A stretch of DNA of 14,722 nt from Treponema sp. Lineage in GTDB: Bacteria; Spirochaetota; Spirochaetia; Treponematales; Breznakiellaceae. Below are positions 1 to 6,333 of this stretch, piece by piece. Below the pieces are notes generated by a model that worked only from the letters and a program-made list of their open reading frames with translations, had not been told where the DNA came from and made no database searches. Numbering within the stretch: the first letter of the stretch is position 1; every line of letters starts with the position of its first letter. The stretch is taken from NCBI GenBank assembly GCA_031289935.1, contig JAITON010000040.1, positions 1 to 14,722 on the forward strand, written 5' to 3'. Made by a program: the position numbers and the translations under genes.

Positions 1-35
1 CGTACCGTCCATTCGCCGGGGCGTACCTTTTCAAA

Positions 36-84
36 ATGAGGCATGAGTCCTTGGGGGTTACATTTTTGATGAGGCATTGTGAGC
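36..84 (+). repeat. Paired ATGAGGCAT motif upstream of rplM
   Basis: ATGAGGCAT occurs at 36-44 and again at 69-77, 33 bp apart. The second copy sits in a longer block (GGTTAC, then T5, then GATGAGGCATT, then GAGC) that recurs with few changes at 2411-2440 upstream of nrdJ. The core is a small palindrome, ATG-AGG-CAT. It could be a dispersed repeat or a binding site; nothing here decides between them. Confidence 0.5.
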
Positions 85-120
85 ACTTGACTTTTTTTGC
101 GCTCCTATGGCATTATCGAT

Positions 121-126
121 TATAGT
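121..126 (+). promoter_or_regulatory. Possible -10 box for rplM-rpsI
   Basis: TATAGT lies 21 bp upstream of the rplM ATG and matches the sigma-70 -10 consensus at five of six positions. The only -35 at proper spacing is poor (TTGCGC at 97-102, 18-bp spacer). A better -35-like TTGACT at 87-92 is too far away. Weak call. Confidence 0.35.
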
Positions 127-147
127 ATCCCATGAGAAGGTTGTAAA

Positions 148-576
148 ATGAAGACGATTTTTATAAAACCCGCCCAAGTGGAGCGGAAGTGGTTCGTGAT
201 TGATGCTCAGGACAAAGCCCTGGGCCGGGTGGCCGCCCGGGTGGCCGCCATTGTACGGGGTAAGGAGAAACCCATCTTTGCGCCCCATCAGGAAATGGGG
301 GATTTTGTGGTGGTGGTCAACGCCGATAAGGTGGCGGTGACTGGCCGGAAGGCCCAGCAAAAGCTCTATCATCATCATTCTGGATACCCCGGCGGCCTCA
401 AGACCCAGAATTTTGAGAAGCTCCTAGAGCGGCACCCAACATCGCCCCTGGAACTGGCCATTAAGGGCATGCTTCCCAAAGGCCCCCTGGGCCGGAAGCT
501 CTTAAAGAACGTAAAGCTCTATGCCGGGGCGGAGCATCCCCACGAGGCTCAGAATCCCTCGGCGATTGAATTATAA
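148..576 (+). CDS. rplM: 50S ribosomal protein L13
   Basis: L13 is an early-assembling large-subunit protein that binds 23S rRNA. The 142-residue product has the usual family length and hallmark segments: KTIFIKP at the N-terminus, WFVIDAQDKALGRVAARVA near residues 15-33, the HHSGYPGG turn near 75-82, and the KGMLPKGPLGRKLLKNVKLYAG block near 106-127, which is the strongest signature. The ATG has GAAGG about nine bases upstream. rpsI follows 12 bp after the stop, the widely conserved L13-S9 pair, so co-transcription is expected. Identification is secure. Confidence 0.97.
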   Translation: MKTIFIKPAQVERKWFVIDAQDKALGRVAARVAAIVRGKEKPIFAPHQEMGDFVVVVNADKVAVTGRKAQQKLYHHHSGYPGGLKTQNFEKLLERHPTSPLELAIKGMLPKGPLGRKLLKNVKLYAGAEHPHEAQNPSAIEL

Positions 577-588
577 GAGGAGTCTAAG

Positions 589-981
589 GTGATTAAGAAT
601 TTAGGCATCGGAACTGGAAGAAGGAAGAACGCAGTGGCCCGGGTATATCTTCGGGACGGGAACGGCAAAATTACCATCAACGGCAGGGACTTGAGGAACT
701 ACTTTCCCCAGGGGGAGCATGTGCTCATCGTCCGCCAGCCCTTGCTGGTTACCGCTTCGGAAAACAAATTTGATGTGCTGATCAATGTTTACGGTGGCGG
801 CTCCAACGGCCAGGCCGGGGCGTGCCGTCACGGGCTTGCCCGGGCGCTCTGCCAGGTTGATGAGGGTAACTACACGAGCCTCCGGGCCAAAGGTTACCTT
901 ACCCGGGATTCCCGGATGGTGGAACGCAAGAAATACGGCCAGGCCGGCGCCCGCAGACGCTTCCAGTTCTCGAAACGTTAA
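589..981 (+). CDS. rpsI: 30S ribosomal protein S9
   Basis: S9 is a small-subunit head protein whose basic C-terminal tail reaches towards the P-site tRNA. The 130-residue product shows GTGRRKNAVARV at residues 7-18, ITINGRDLRNYFP near 28-40, YGGGSNGQAGACRHGLARAL near 66-85, and the invariant end ERKKYGQAGARRRFQFSKR. The start is GTG, set by AGAGGAG at 577-583 (5-bp spacer) directly after the rplM stop. The recX reading frame is open from before this gene's stop. Confidence 0.97.
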   Translation: MIKNLGIGTGRRKNAVARVYLRDGNGKITINGRDLRNYFPQGEHVLIVRQPLLVTASENKFDVLINVYGGGSNGQAGACRHGLARALCQVDEGNYTSLRAKGYLTRDSRMVERKKYGQAGARRRFQFSKR

Positions 982-983
982 CG

Positions 984-1643
984 ATAGAGACGGTAAAACC
1001 GGGAACCGGCAGCCGGGCCGATACGGATGTCTTCCGTGTCGGCCTTTCGGACGGCTCTCTGTTTTTTTGCAGCCCCGGTTACCTTCCCCCTGATATTGAG
1101 CCCGGAACCCTCTTTGAGCCGGGCCGTTCTCTCAGCTTCTATGAAGCCGATGCCCTCCGCCAGTCTTCCGCATGCTACCGGGCCGAGCGGGCTGCTCTGG
1201 CCCTTATCGCCCGGGCCGAGCAGACAGTTGCGGGCCTGGGCCGCAAGCTGGAAAAGCGGGGTCACAGCTCCCTCTGCATCCGAACCGTGATCTGGGGGCT
1301 CCTGGACCGGGGGATTCTTTCGGACGAACGCTACGCGCGGCTCTGGCTCCAGTCCCGGCTGTACCGTGGGGATAGCCCCCGGAAGCTCTCCATCGCTCTC
1401 CGGGGCCGTGGTCTGGACGCTGCTACCGTTAAGGCCGCCCTGGAGAGTGTTCTGGACAGGGAAACCGAGACCGTTCTCCTGGAACGCTGGCTGGCCCGTT
1501 ACGGGGAAGGTGGCCGGATCTGCCGCGAAGACCGGGGAAGCGGCGCGGAAATAGGCCGGCAGCCCCCCCTGCGCCGCCGGCTCCGCTGGGAGGGCTTTTC
1601 TCCGGCCCTTATCAGCCTGTTCAACGAGGAGGGTCGCCTCTGA
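984..1643 (+). CDS. recX: Regulatory protein RecX; start codon unresolved
   Basis: RecX proteins bind RecA filaments and modulate recombination. Family hallmarks lie in the helical repeats: a first repeat near residues 70-98 (ALALIARAEQTVAGLGRKLEKRGH), then LLDRGILSDERYARLWLQSRLYRGDSPRKLSIAL and RGLD...VKAAL, ending LRWEGFSPALI. The frame is open from 870 to the TGA at 1641-1643, but the first ATG, GTG or TTG in it is the GTG at 1287. Starting there would remove about 100 residues, including the first RecX repeat, so that GTG is not believable. Coding-like sequence (KPGTGSRADTDVFRVGLSDGS) begins just after rpsI, so I place the start near 984, where an ATA follows the rpsI stop by two bases. 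CTG 1059 and ATT 1095 are other non-standard options. A lost start codon or sequencing error is possible. The product would be about 219 residues. Confidence 0.8.
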   Translation: METVKPGTGSRADTDVFRVGLSDGSLFFCSPGYLPPDIEPGTLFEPGRSLSFYEADALRQSSACYRAERAALALIARAEQTVAGLGRKLEKRGHSSLCIRTVIWGLLDRGILSDERYARLWLQSRLYRGDSPRKLSIALRGRGLDAATVKAALESVLDRETETVLLERWLARYGEGGRICREDRGSGAEIGRQPPLRRRLRWEGFSPALISLFNEEGRL

Positions 1644-1678
1644 AACCGACCGCTAACCGGGATCAGGCCGGCGCTACC

Positions 1679-1987
1679 GTGAGCGGCGCTATCGTGGGCT
1701 CTACAACAGGCGCCACTACGGCGGTCTCTGCCACGGTCCAGGGAAGGGTCCAGGGGGTCGGCTTCCGTTATGCCTGTTATCACGAGGCCCGGCGACTGAG
1801 TCTTTGCGGCTGGGTACGGAACACCGATAGCGGGGCCGTGAAAGTCTGGGCCGAAGGTCCCCGTGAAAAACTTGAGGCCTTGCTCCGCTGGCTCCGCCAA
1901 GGCCCACCGGGCGCCCGGATCGATAGACTGGACTATTCCCTGCAAAGCCCCGCCGGAAGGTATAGAGAATTCACCATAGAACTCTAG
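1679..1987 (+). CDS. acyP: Acylphosphatase
   Basis: Acylphosphatases are small enzymes that hydrolyse acyl phosphates such as 1,3-bisphosphoglycerate and carbamoyl phosphate. The catalytic signature is complete: VQGRVQGVGFRY with the phosphate-binding Arg at residue 30, and GWVRNTDSGAVKVWAEG with the catalytic Asn at 48. The core starts around residue 18, so the first 17 residues are extra. The listed start is GTG with no good ribosome site. In the same frame a CTG at 1640, overlapping the recX stop, has AGGAGGG at 1627-1633 six bases upstream and would give a 115-residue protein. Either start leaves the domain intact. It is probably translated with recX. Confidence 0.9.
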   Translation: MSGAIVGSTTGATTAVSATVQGRVQGVGFRYACYHEARRLSLCGWVRNTDSGAVKVWAEGPREKLEALLRWLRQGPPGARIDRLDYSLQSPAGRYREFTIEL

Positions 1988-1993
1988 GGAAGC

Positions 1994-2071
1994 GCCGAAA
2001 AACTCGGCCAACCGTTATTTTTGCCGGTTCCCTGTTACGAGAGACCGGACGATGAGACAGGTCGCTTTTTT
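1994..2071 (+). terminator. Possible terminator region between acyP and tRNA-Gly
   Basis: This short gap separates two converging transcripts. It holds a perfect GCCGA/TCGGC hairpin (1994-2008, loop AAAAC), an AACCG/CGGTT hairpin (2010-2029), and a weak GACC/GGTC stem (2043-2063) followed by T6 at 2066-2071 on the plus strand. None is a textbook rho-independent terminator, but together they are the only termination candidates here for either strand. Confidence 0.35.
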
Positions 2072-2084
2072 GCTGGGTAACTTT

Positions 2085-2155
2085 AGCGGACGACGGGAGT
2101 CGAACCCGCGTCACAAGCTTGGGAAGCTTGGATAATACCGTTATATGACGTCCGC
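2085..2155 (-). tRNA. tRNA-Gly (anticodon CCC)
   Basis: Read on the minus strand, the 71-nt sequence folds as a cloverleaf. The acceptor stem pairs GCGGACG with CGTCCGC and the discriminator is U, as in glycine tRNAs. The anticodon arm is CAAGC-TTCCCAA-GCTTG, giving anticodon CCC after U33. The T arm is GCGGG-TTCGACT-CCCGT. The D arm closely parallels the E. coli glycine tRNA pattern. CCA is not encoded; the next bases are AAAG. This isoacceptor reads GGG codons, which suits a high-GC genome. Confidence 0.95.
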
Positions 2156-2168
2156 AACTATTGATTTT

Positions 2169-2198
2169 ACTATACCAGAGCCCTCTTGTTTTTGTCAA
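2169..2198 (-). promoter_or_regulatory. Sigma-70 promoter of tRNA-Gly
   Basis: On the minus strand TTGACA (2193-2198, perfect) is followed after 18 bp by TATAGT (2169-2174, five of six). The predicted start is within a few bases of the mature tRNA 5' end at 2155. Confidence 0.85.
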
Positions 2199-2260
2199 GA
2201 CGGACGATGCCCTCCCTCGCGGCAATCCCCTTTACCTTGCTCACCCACCAAACCACCGCC

Positions 2261-2357
2261 GTCTCTGGGGCGGAGACAGTCGTCTCTGGGGCGGAGACAG
2301 CCGTCTCTGAGGCGGAGACAGCCGTCTCTGGGGCGGAGACAGCCGTCTCTATGGCGG
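2261..2357. repeat. 21-bp tandem repeat of small hairpins
   Basis: Four full units begin at 2261, 2282, 2303 and 2324, with a decayed fifth at 2345. Each contains GTCTC-TGGGGCG-GAGAC, a perfect 5-bp inverted repeat with a 7-nt loop, joined by AGTC or AGCC. Units differ by single bases (GGGG to GAGG in unit 3). The array lies between the tRNA-Gly promoter and nrdJ. Short ORFs cross it on both strands because 21 is a multiple of three, but none looks like a protein. Confidence 0.9.
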
Positions 2358-2390
2358 AGCGGCCCCCCTTGCGCTTTTCCTAATTCCAAA

Positions 2391-2443
2391 ATGTGGCAAC
2401 AGATCCTTCCGGTTACTTTTTGAAATGAGGCATTTCGAGCGGT
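2391..2443 (+). repeat. Paired ATGAGGCAT-like motif upstream of nrdJ
   Basis: A diverged copy, ATGTGGCAA, is at 2391-2399. A full copy at 2425-2433 lies 34 bp away inside the palindrome AAATG-AGG-CATTT. The block from GGTTAC to GAGC (2411-2440) is nearly the same as that upstream of rplM. The rest of the 393-bp gap 2156-2548 holds the tRNA promoter, the 21-bp array and the NrdR-like boxes; I see no gene in it. Confidence 0.5.
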
Positions 2444-2469
2444 TTTCCTTCCGTGAAGGCTTGCATAGT

Positions 2470-2485
2470 ACACTCTCTATGGTGT
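2470..2485 (+). promoter_or_regulatory. NrdR box 1
   Basis: ACACTCTCTATGGTGT matches the known 16-bp NrdR consensus (acaCwAtATaTwGtgt) at 13 of 16 positions, with perfect ACAC/GTGT arms. NrdR is the ATP-cone repressor of ribonucleotide reductase genes. The site is 64 bp upstream of the nrdJ ATG. No strong -35/-10 pair is visible; a weak TTGCAT (2461-2466) with TAAGCT (2485-2490) would be overlapped by the box. Confidence 0.75.
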
Positions 2486-2501
2486 AAGCTCTCATTGCTT
2501 A

Positions 2502-2517
2502 ACACTAGATACATGGT
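2502..2517 (+). promoter_or_regulatory. NrdR box 2
   Basis: ACACTAGATACATGGT matches the NrdR consensus at 12 of 16 positions. It begins exactly 32 bp after box 1, the three-helical-turn spacing typical of paired NrdR boxes. The pairing supports both sites more than either match alone. Confidence 0.7.
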
Positions 2518-2548
2518 AGCTTATGGAAGTGAGTGAAAGAGGAAGTTT

Positions 2549-5500
2549 ATGAAAATTGACCGGTTGTTTACGGATGCTCAGTCAGGGCCCTATCAGGGTA
2601 TTGTGTGGGAGAAACGGAAGAGCGAGATCCGCAACCCCGATGGTAAAGTGGTTTTTTCCGAAGAAACGGTCATAGTGCCGTCTTTTTGGAGCCAGATCGC
2701 TACGGACATCATCGCCCAGAAGTATTTCCGCAAGGCCGGCGTCCCGGCGGACAAGATCTACGCATGGAAGGACTTGATCCCGGCCCTGGCCAAGGGCGAT
2801 CCCGGCCAGAAGCTCCCGGCGAATGGCGCCGAGCACGATGCCCGCCAGGTATTTCACCGGCTGGCCTTTACCTGGCTGGACTGGGGCCGCAAAAACGGCT
2901 ACTTCGACACCGGAGAGGACGAGGGGGCTTTCTACGACGAAATTTGCTTCATGCTGGCCCGGCAGATGGCCGCACCCAACAGCCCCCAGTGGTTCAATAC
3001 CGGCCTCTACGCGGTCTACGGTATCGACGGTCCCGCCCAGGGCCATTACTACTTTGACGGCGAACAAGGCAAGCTCGTTAAATCCGATAGCGCCTACAAG
3101 CGGCCCCAGCCCCATGCGTGTTTCATCCTCTCCGCCGAAGACGATCTGGTGAACGAAGGGGGCATTATGGATCTGATGACCCGGGAGGCCCGGCTCTTTA
3201 AGTACGGTTCGGGTACGGGGTCTAACTTTTCCCGGATCCGGGCGGCGGAAGAGCGGCTCTCCGGGGGCGGGGTCTCTTCGGGGCTTCTCTCGTTTTTGAA
3301 GATAGGCGACCGGTCCGCGTCGGCTATCAAGAGCGGGGGTACCACCCGCCGGGCCGCCAAGATGGTGACCCTGGATGCGGACCATCCTGATGTGGAGAAA
3401 TACATTGCCTGGAAGGCCGGGGAGGAACATAAGGTGGCTTCCATGGTTACCGGTTCGGCCCTCGTCAGGCAAAACCTTGAGGCGATAAAGAAGGCTTTGG
3501 CCGCCTTCAGGGGTCCCGGCACGGACCGGTTCAACGGGGAAAAGAACCACGAACTTGCCGGGGCCCTGGCCAAAGCGCTTCAGGACAAGATTCCCCCGGC
3601 CTATCTCTACCAGCTCCTCCGGCGGCTGGAGCAGGGAGACGAGGCGGTGGAGCCGGCGCTCTTTTCCACGGCCTGGGACGATGATGCCTACAACACGGTC
3701 TCGGGTCAGTCTTCCAACAACAGTCTCCGGGTGAGCGATGTCTTTATGCGGGCCGTGATCAACGACGAGGACTGGGTTCTTAAGGGCCGGATCACCGGCG
3801 GGGCGGTGAAGACCCTTAAGGCCCGCTCCCTCTGGGACCAGGTGGCCCGGGCGGCCTGGCAATGCGCGGATCCGGGGCTCCAATACCACAGCACTATCAA
3901 CGACTGGCATACCTGCCCGGCCGGCGGGGAAATCCGGGCCAGCAATCCCTGTTCCGAATACATGTTCCTGGATGATACGGCCTGCAACCTGGCCTCTATT
4001 AACCTGGCCCCCTTCTACGACCGGGCGGCCAAGACCTTCAATAGTGAAGGCTACCTCCACGCTATCCGGCTCTGGACCACGGTGCTGGAGATTTCGGTGG
4101 TCATGGCTCAGTTCCCGGCCCCCCGGATCGCCGAGCTTTCCTACGAGTACCGGACCCTGGGCCTGGGTTTCGCCAACCTGGGGAGCCTCCTCATGGTGAT
4201 GGGCCTGGCCTATGATTCAGCCCAGGGCCGGGCCGTGGCCGGGGCCCTCTCGGCCGTTCTCTCCGGGGAGGCCTACGCCCAATCCGCCCGGATGGCCGCC
4301 ACCCTGGGGCCCTTCCTCCGTTATGGCGACAACGCGGCCCAGATGCTCCGGGTGATCCGTAACCACCGCCGGGCGGCCTACCATGCACCGGCCCAGGAAT
4401 ACGAGGGGGTCAACACGCCCCCCGAAGGTATCGACCCGGCGGCCTGTCCCGAATACCTTCTGGCGGCCGCCCGGACCGCCTGGGACCGGGCTCTGGAGCT
4501 GGGGAAAAGCCACGGCTTCAGGAACGCCCAGGTTACGGCCATCGCTCCCACGGGCACTATCGGCCTCCTTATGGATTGCGACACCACCGGGGTGGAACCC
4601 GACTTCGCCCTGGTCAAGTTTAAGAAGCTGGCCGGCGGGGGCTACTTCAAGATCATCAACCAGTCCGTGCTCCCGGCTCTGGAAAATTTGGGTTATAACA
4701 AGGAAGAAATTGACGAGATTATCGTCTACGCTACGGGCAAGAAGACCCTGAAAGACGCGCCGGCCCTCAACACCGAGGCCCTGAAAGCCCTGGGCTTTAG
4801 TCCTCTGGCTCTTTCCGCCGCCGAAGCGGCCCTGGAGTCGGCCCTCAACCTGGAAGGGGTCTTTAATCCCTGGATCCTGGGTAAGGACTTTGTGGAGAAG
4901 ACCCTCCGGGTGCCCGAGGCTACCTGGTCCCTGCCGGGGTTCAGCCTCCTCAAGCACCTGGAGTTTAGCGCCGAAGACCTTGAGGCCGCAGAACTCTACG
5001 CCTGTGGCACCATGGGTCTTGAGGGCGCCCCCATCCTCAGACAGGAGCACTACGCCGTATTCGATACCGCCACGCCCTCGGGCAAGAACGGCAGGCGGTC
5101 TATCCCCTGGCAGGCCCACATCGGCATGATGGCGGCGGTTCAGCCTTTTATTTCCGGGGCCATCAGCAAGACCATCAACATGCCCAACAGCGCTAACTAT
5201 GAGGATGTCAAGGGAGCCTACCTCCTGGCCTGGAAGAGCGCGGTCAAGGCCGTGGCCCTCTACCGGGACGGCTCTAAGCTCTCCCAGCCCCTCTCGTCTT
5301 TCGCCCCTGGTACGGACCACCTGGCGGACACTATCCTGGCGGTGGAGCGGGGCATGGAGGCCCCCAAGGCCGCCGGGGACCGGCCCCCGGTCAAGGCGGA
5401 AAATCGCGGTGGCCGGCGGCTCCTTCCCAACCGCCGGGCGGGCTATACCCAGAAGGCCAAGATTGGCGGGCACTCCATCTTCATCCGCACCGGGGAATAC

Positions 5501-6214
5501 GCCGACGGCAGCCTGGGGGAGATATTTCTCGACATGCACAAGGAGGGGGCCGCATTCAGGAGCCTCCTCAACAGCTTTGCTATCGCCGTTTCCTTAGGCT
5601 TGCAGTACGGAGTGCCCCTGGATGAGTACGTGGACGCCTTTACCTTCTCCCGCTTCGAGCCCAACGGTATGGTCTCGGGCCACGACTATGTGAAGATGGC
5701 CACCAGCGTTATCGACTACATCTTCCGGGACCTGGCCATCAGCTACCTCAAACGGACTGATCTGGGCCAGGTGCGCCCCGAGGATCTGTTGACCACCGCT
5801 ACCCGGAACGAGGGCTCCGGCGCCGTCCTGCCCCTGGAAACCCGCCTGGCCAGGATCAGCGCCGGTTTCCGCCCCCACGAGAGCGAGAAGGCCCGTCCCC
5901 GGGAACCCCCCCAGGAAGACTCCCCTCAAGGAGCTTCCCCTATAGCCAAGCCCAGGCCCGTAGGGGGCAAGGATACCGTCGCTTCTCCCCAGGACAGAGC
6001 CCAGGGCTCTGTTCTGAATACTGTCGAGGCCGCCGGAACGGCCGCTAGGAGCAGCGCCCAGGGTAACGCCCCTTCCCAGAACGAGCAAATCGCCCTGGCC
6101 CGTATCAAGGGTTACGAGGGCGACCCCTGTCCGAGCTGCGGCTACTTTACCCTGGTCCGTAACGGGACCTGTATGAAATGCGATACCTGCGGAGGAACCA
6201 CGGGATGCAGCTAA
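2549..6214 (+). CDS. nrdJ: Class II (B12-dependent) ribonucleotide reductase
   Basis: The enzyme reduces ribonucleotides to deoxyribonucleotides using adenosylcobalamin as radical source, so it needs no oxygen and no small subunit. The 1221-residue length fits the large NrdJ form. Visible residues: Cys191 (HACF), one of the redox pair; NTVSGQSSNNSLRV near 387-400; N466-P-C468-S-E470, the thiyl-radical Cys with its Asn and Glu partners; Cys479 (CNLASINL), the other redox Cys; and the PTGTIGLLMD phosphate-binding loop near 670-680. A Pro/Ala-rich, probably disordered linker (about 1108-1187) leads to a Cys-rich tail, CPSCG...CMKCDTCGGTTGCS, where the final CX5C likely re-reduces the active site. 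ATG is preceded by AGAGGAAG. Two NrdR-like boxes lie upstream, and no cobalamin riboswitch is apparent. Confidence 0.96.
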   Translation: MKIDRLFTDAQSGPYQGIVWEKRKSEIRNPDGKVVFSEETVIVPSFWSQIATDIIAQKYFRKAGVPADKIYAWKDLIPALAKGDPGQKLPANGAEHDARQVFHRLAFTWLDWGRKNGYFDTGEDEGAFYDEICFMLARQMAAPNSPQWFNTGLYAVYGIDGPAQGHYYFDGEQGKLVKSDSAYKRPQPHACFILSAEDDLVNEGGIMDLMTREARLFKYGSGTGSNFSRIRAAEERLSGGGVSSGLLSFLKIGDRSASAIKSGGTTRRAAKMVTLDADHPDVEKYIAWKAGEEHKVASMVTGSALVRQNLEAIKKALAAFRGPGTDRFNGEKNHELAGALAKALQDKIPPAYLYQLLRRLEQGDEAVEPALFSTAWDDDAYNTVSGQSSNNSLRVSDVFMRAVINDEDWVLKGRITGGAVKTLKARSLWDQVARAAWQCADPGLQYHSTINDWHTCPAGGEIRASNPCSEYMFLDDTACNLASINLAPFYDRAAKTFNSEGYLHAIRLWTTVLEISVVMAQFPAPRIAELSYEYRTLGLGFANLGSLLMVMGLAYDSAQGRAVAGALSAVLSGEAYAQSARMAATLGPFLRYGDNAAQMLRVIRNHRRAAYHAPAQEYEGVNTPPEGIDPAACPEYLLAAARTAWDRALELGKSHGFRNAQVTAIAPTGTIGLLMDCDTTGVEPDFALVKFKKLAGGGYFKIINQSVLPALENLGYNKEEIDEIIVYATGKKTLKDAPALNTEALKALGFSPLALSAAEAALESALNLEGVFNPWILGKDFVEKTLRVPEATWSLPGFSLLKHLEFSAEDLEAAELYACGTMGLEGAPILRQEHYAVFDTATPSGKNGRRSIPWQAHIGMMAAVQPFISGAISKTINMPNSANYEDVKGAYLLAWKSAVKAVALYRDGSKLSQPLSSFAPGTDHLADTILAVERGMEAPKAAGDRPPVKAENRGGRRLLPNRRAGYTQKAKIGGHSIFIRTGEYADGSLGEIFLDMHKEGAAFRSLLNSFAIAVSLGLQYGVPLDEYVDAFTFSRFEPNGMVSGHDYVKMATSVIDYIFRDLAISYLKRTDLGQVRPEDLLTTATRNEGSGAVLPLETRLARISAGFRPHESEKARPREPPQEDSPQGASPIAKPRPVGGKDTVASPQDRAQGSVLNTVEAAGTAARSSAQGNAPSQNEQIALARIKGYEGDPCPSCGYFTLVRNGTCMKCDTCGGTTGCS

Positions 6215-6320
6215 GCTTTGTGCGGGTATCGCACGATACCTGCGGAGGAACTACGGGATGCAGCTAAGCTTTGGCGTGGGTATCGCACGATACCTGCGGG
6301 GGAACCACGGGATGCAGCTA
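6181..6320 (+). repeat. Tandem repeat of the nrdJ 3' end (2 full copies + partial)
   Basis: The last 34 bases of nrdJ plus 19 downstream bases form a unit (6181-6233, 53 bp). It is repeated at 6234-6287 (54 bp) and in part at 6288-6320. The coding part, from CGATACCTGCGG to GATGCAGCTAA, is almost unchanged in each copy (one or two substitutions). The junctions make perfect hairpins, GGTATC-GCAC-GATACC, at 6225-6240 and 6279-6294. No T-run follows, so they are not clear terminators. Confidence 0.92.
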
Positions 6321-6333
6321 ATGGAGTAGGTCC

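Noticed and set aside
1499..2011. 170-codon minus-strand ORF opposite recX and acyP
   Set aside because: Arg/Gly-rich composition without motifs; the plus strand encodes RecX and acylphosphatase signatures.
2261..2357. CRISPR array
   Set aside because: Units are directly abutting at 21 bp with no unique spacers and no cas genes nearby.
2145..2473. Short ORFs across the 21-bp repeats, encoding AETAVSG-like or RPRDGCL-like heptads
   Set aside because: Periodic only because 21 is a multiple of three; no ribosome site, and one frame overlaps the tRNA promoter.
2156..2548. Cobalamin riboswitch for the B12-dependent nrdJ
   Set aside because: No B12-box-like sequence or large structured leader was seen; the region is explained by the repeats and the NrdR-like boxes.
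2582..4060. 492-codon minus-strand ORF opposite nrdJ
   Set aside because: No recognisable motif, and it is fully antisense to a secure gene; GC-rich third positions open this frame.
4217..5539. 440-codon minus-strand ORF opposite nrdJ
   Set aside because: Same reasoning: a low-complexity Gly/Pro/Arg-rich shadow of the conserved nrdJ sequence.
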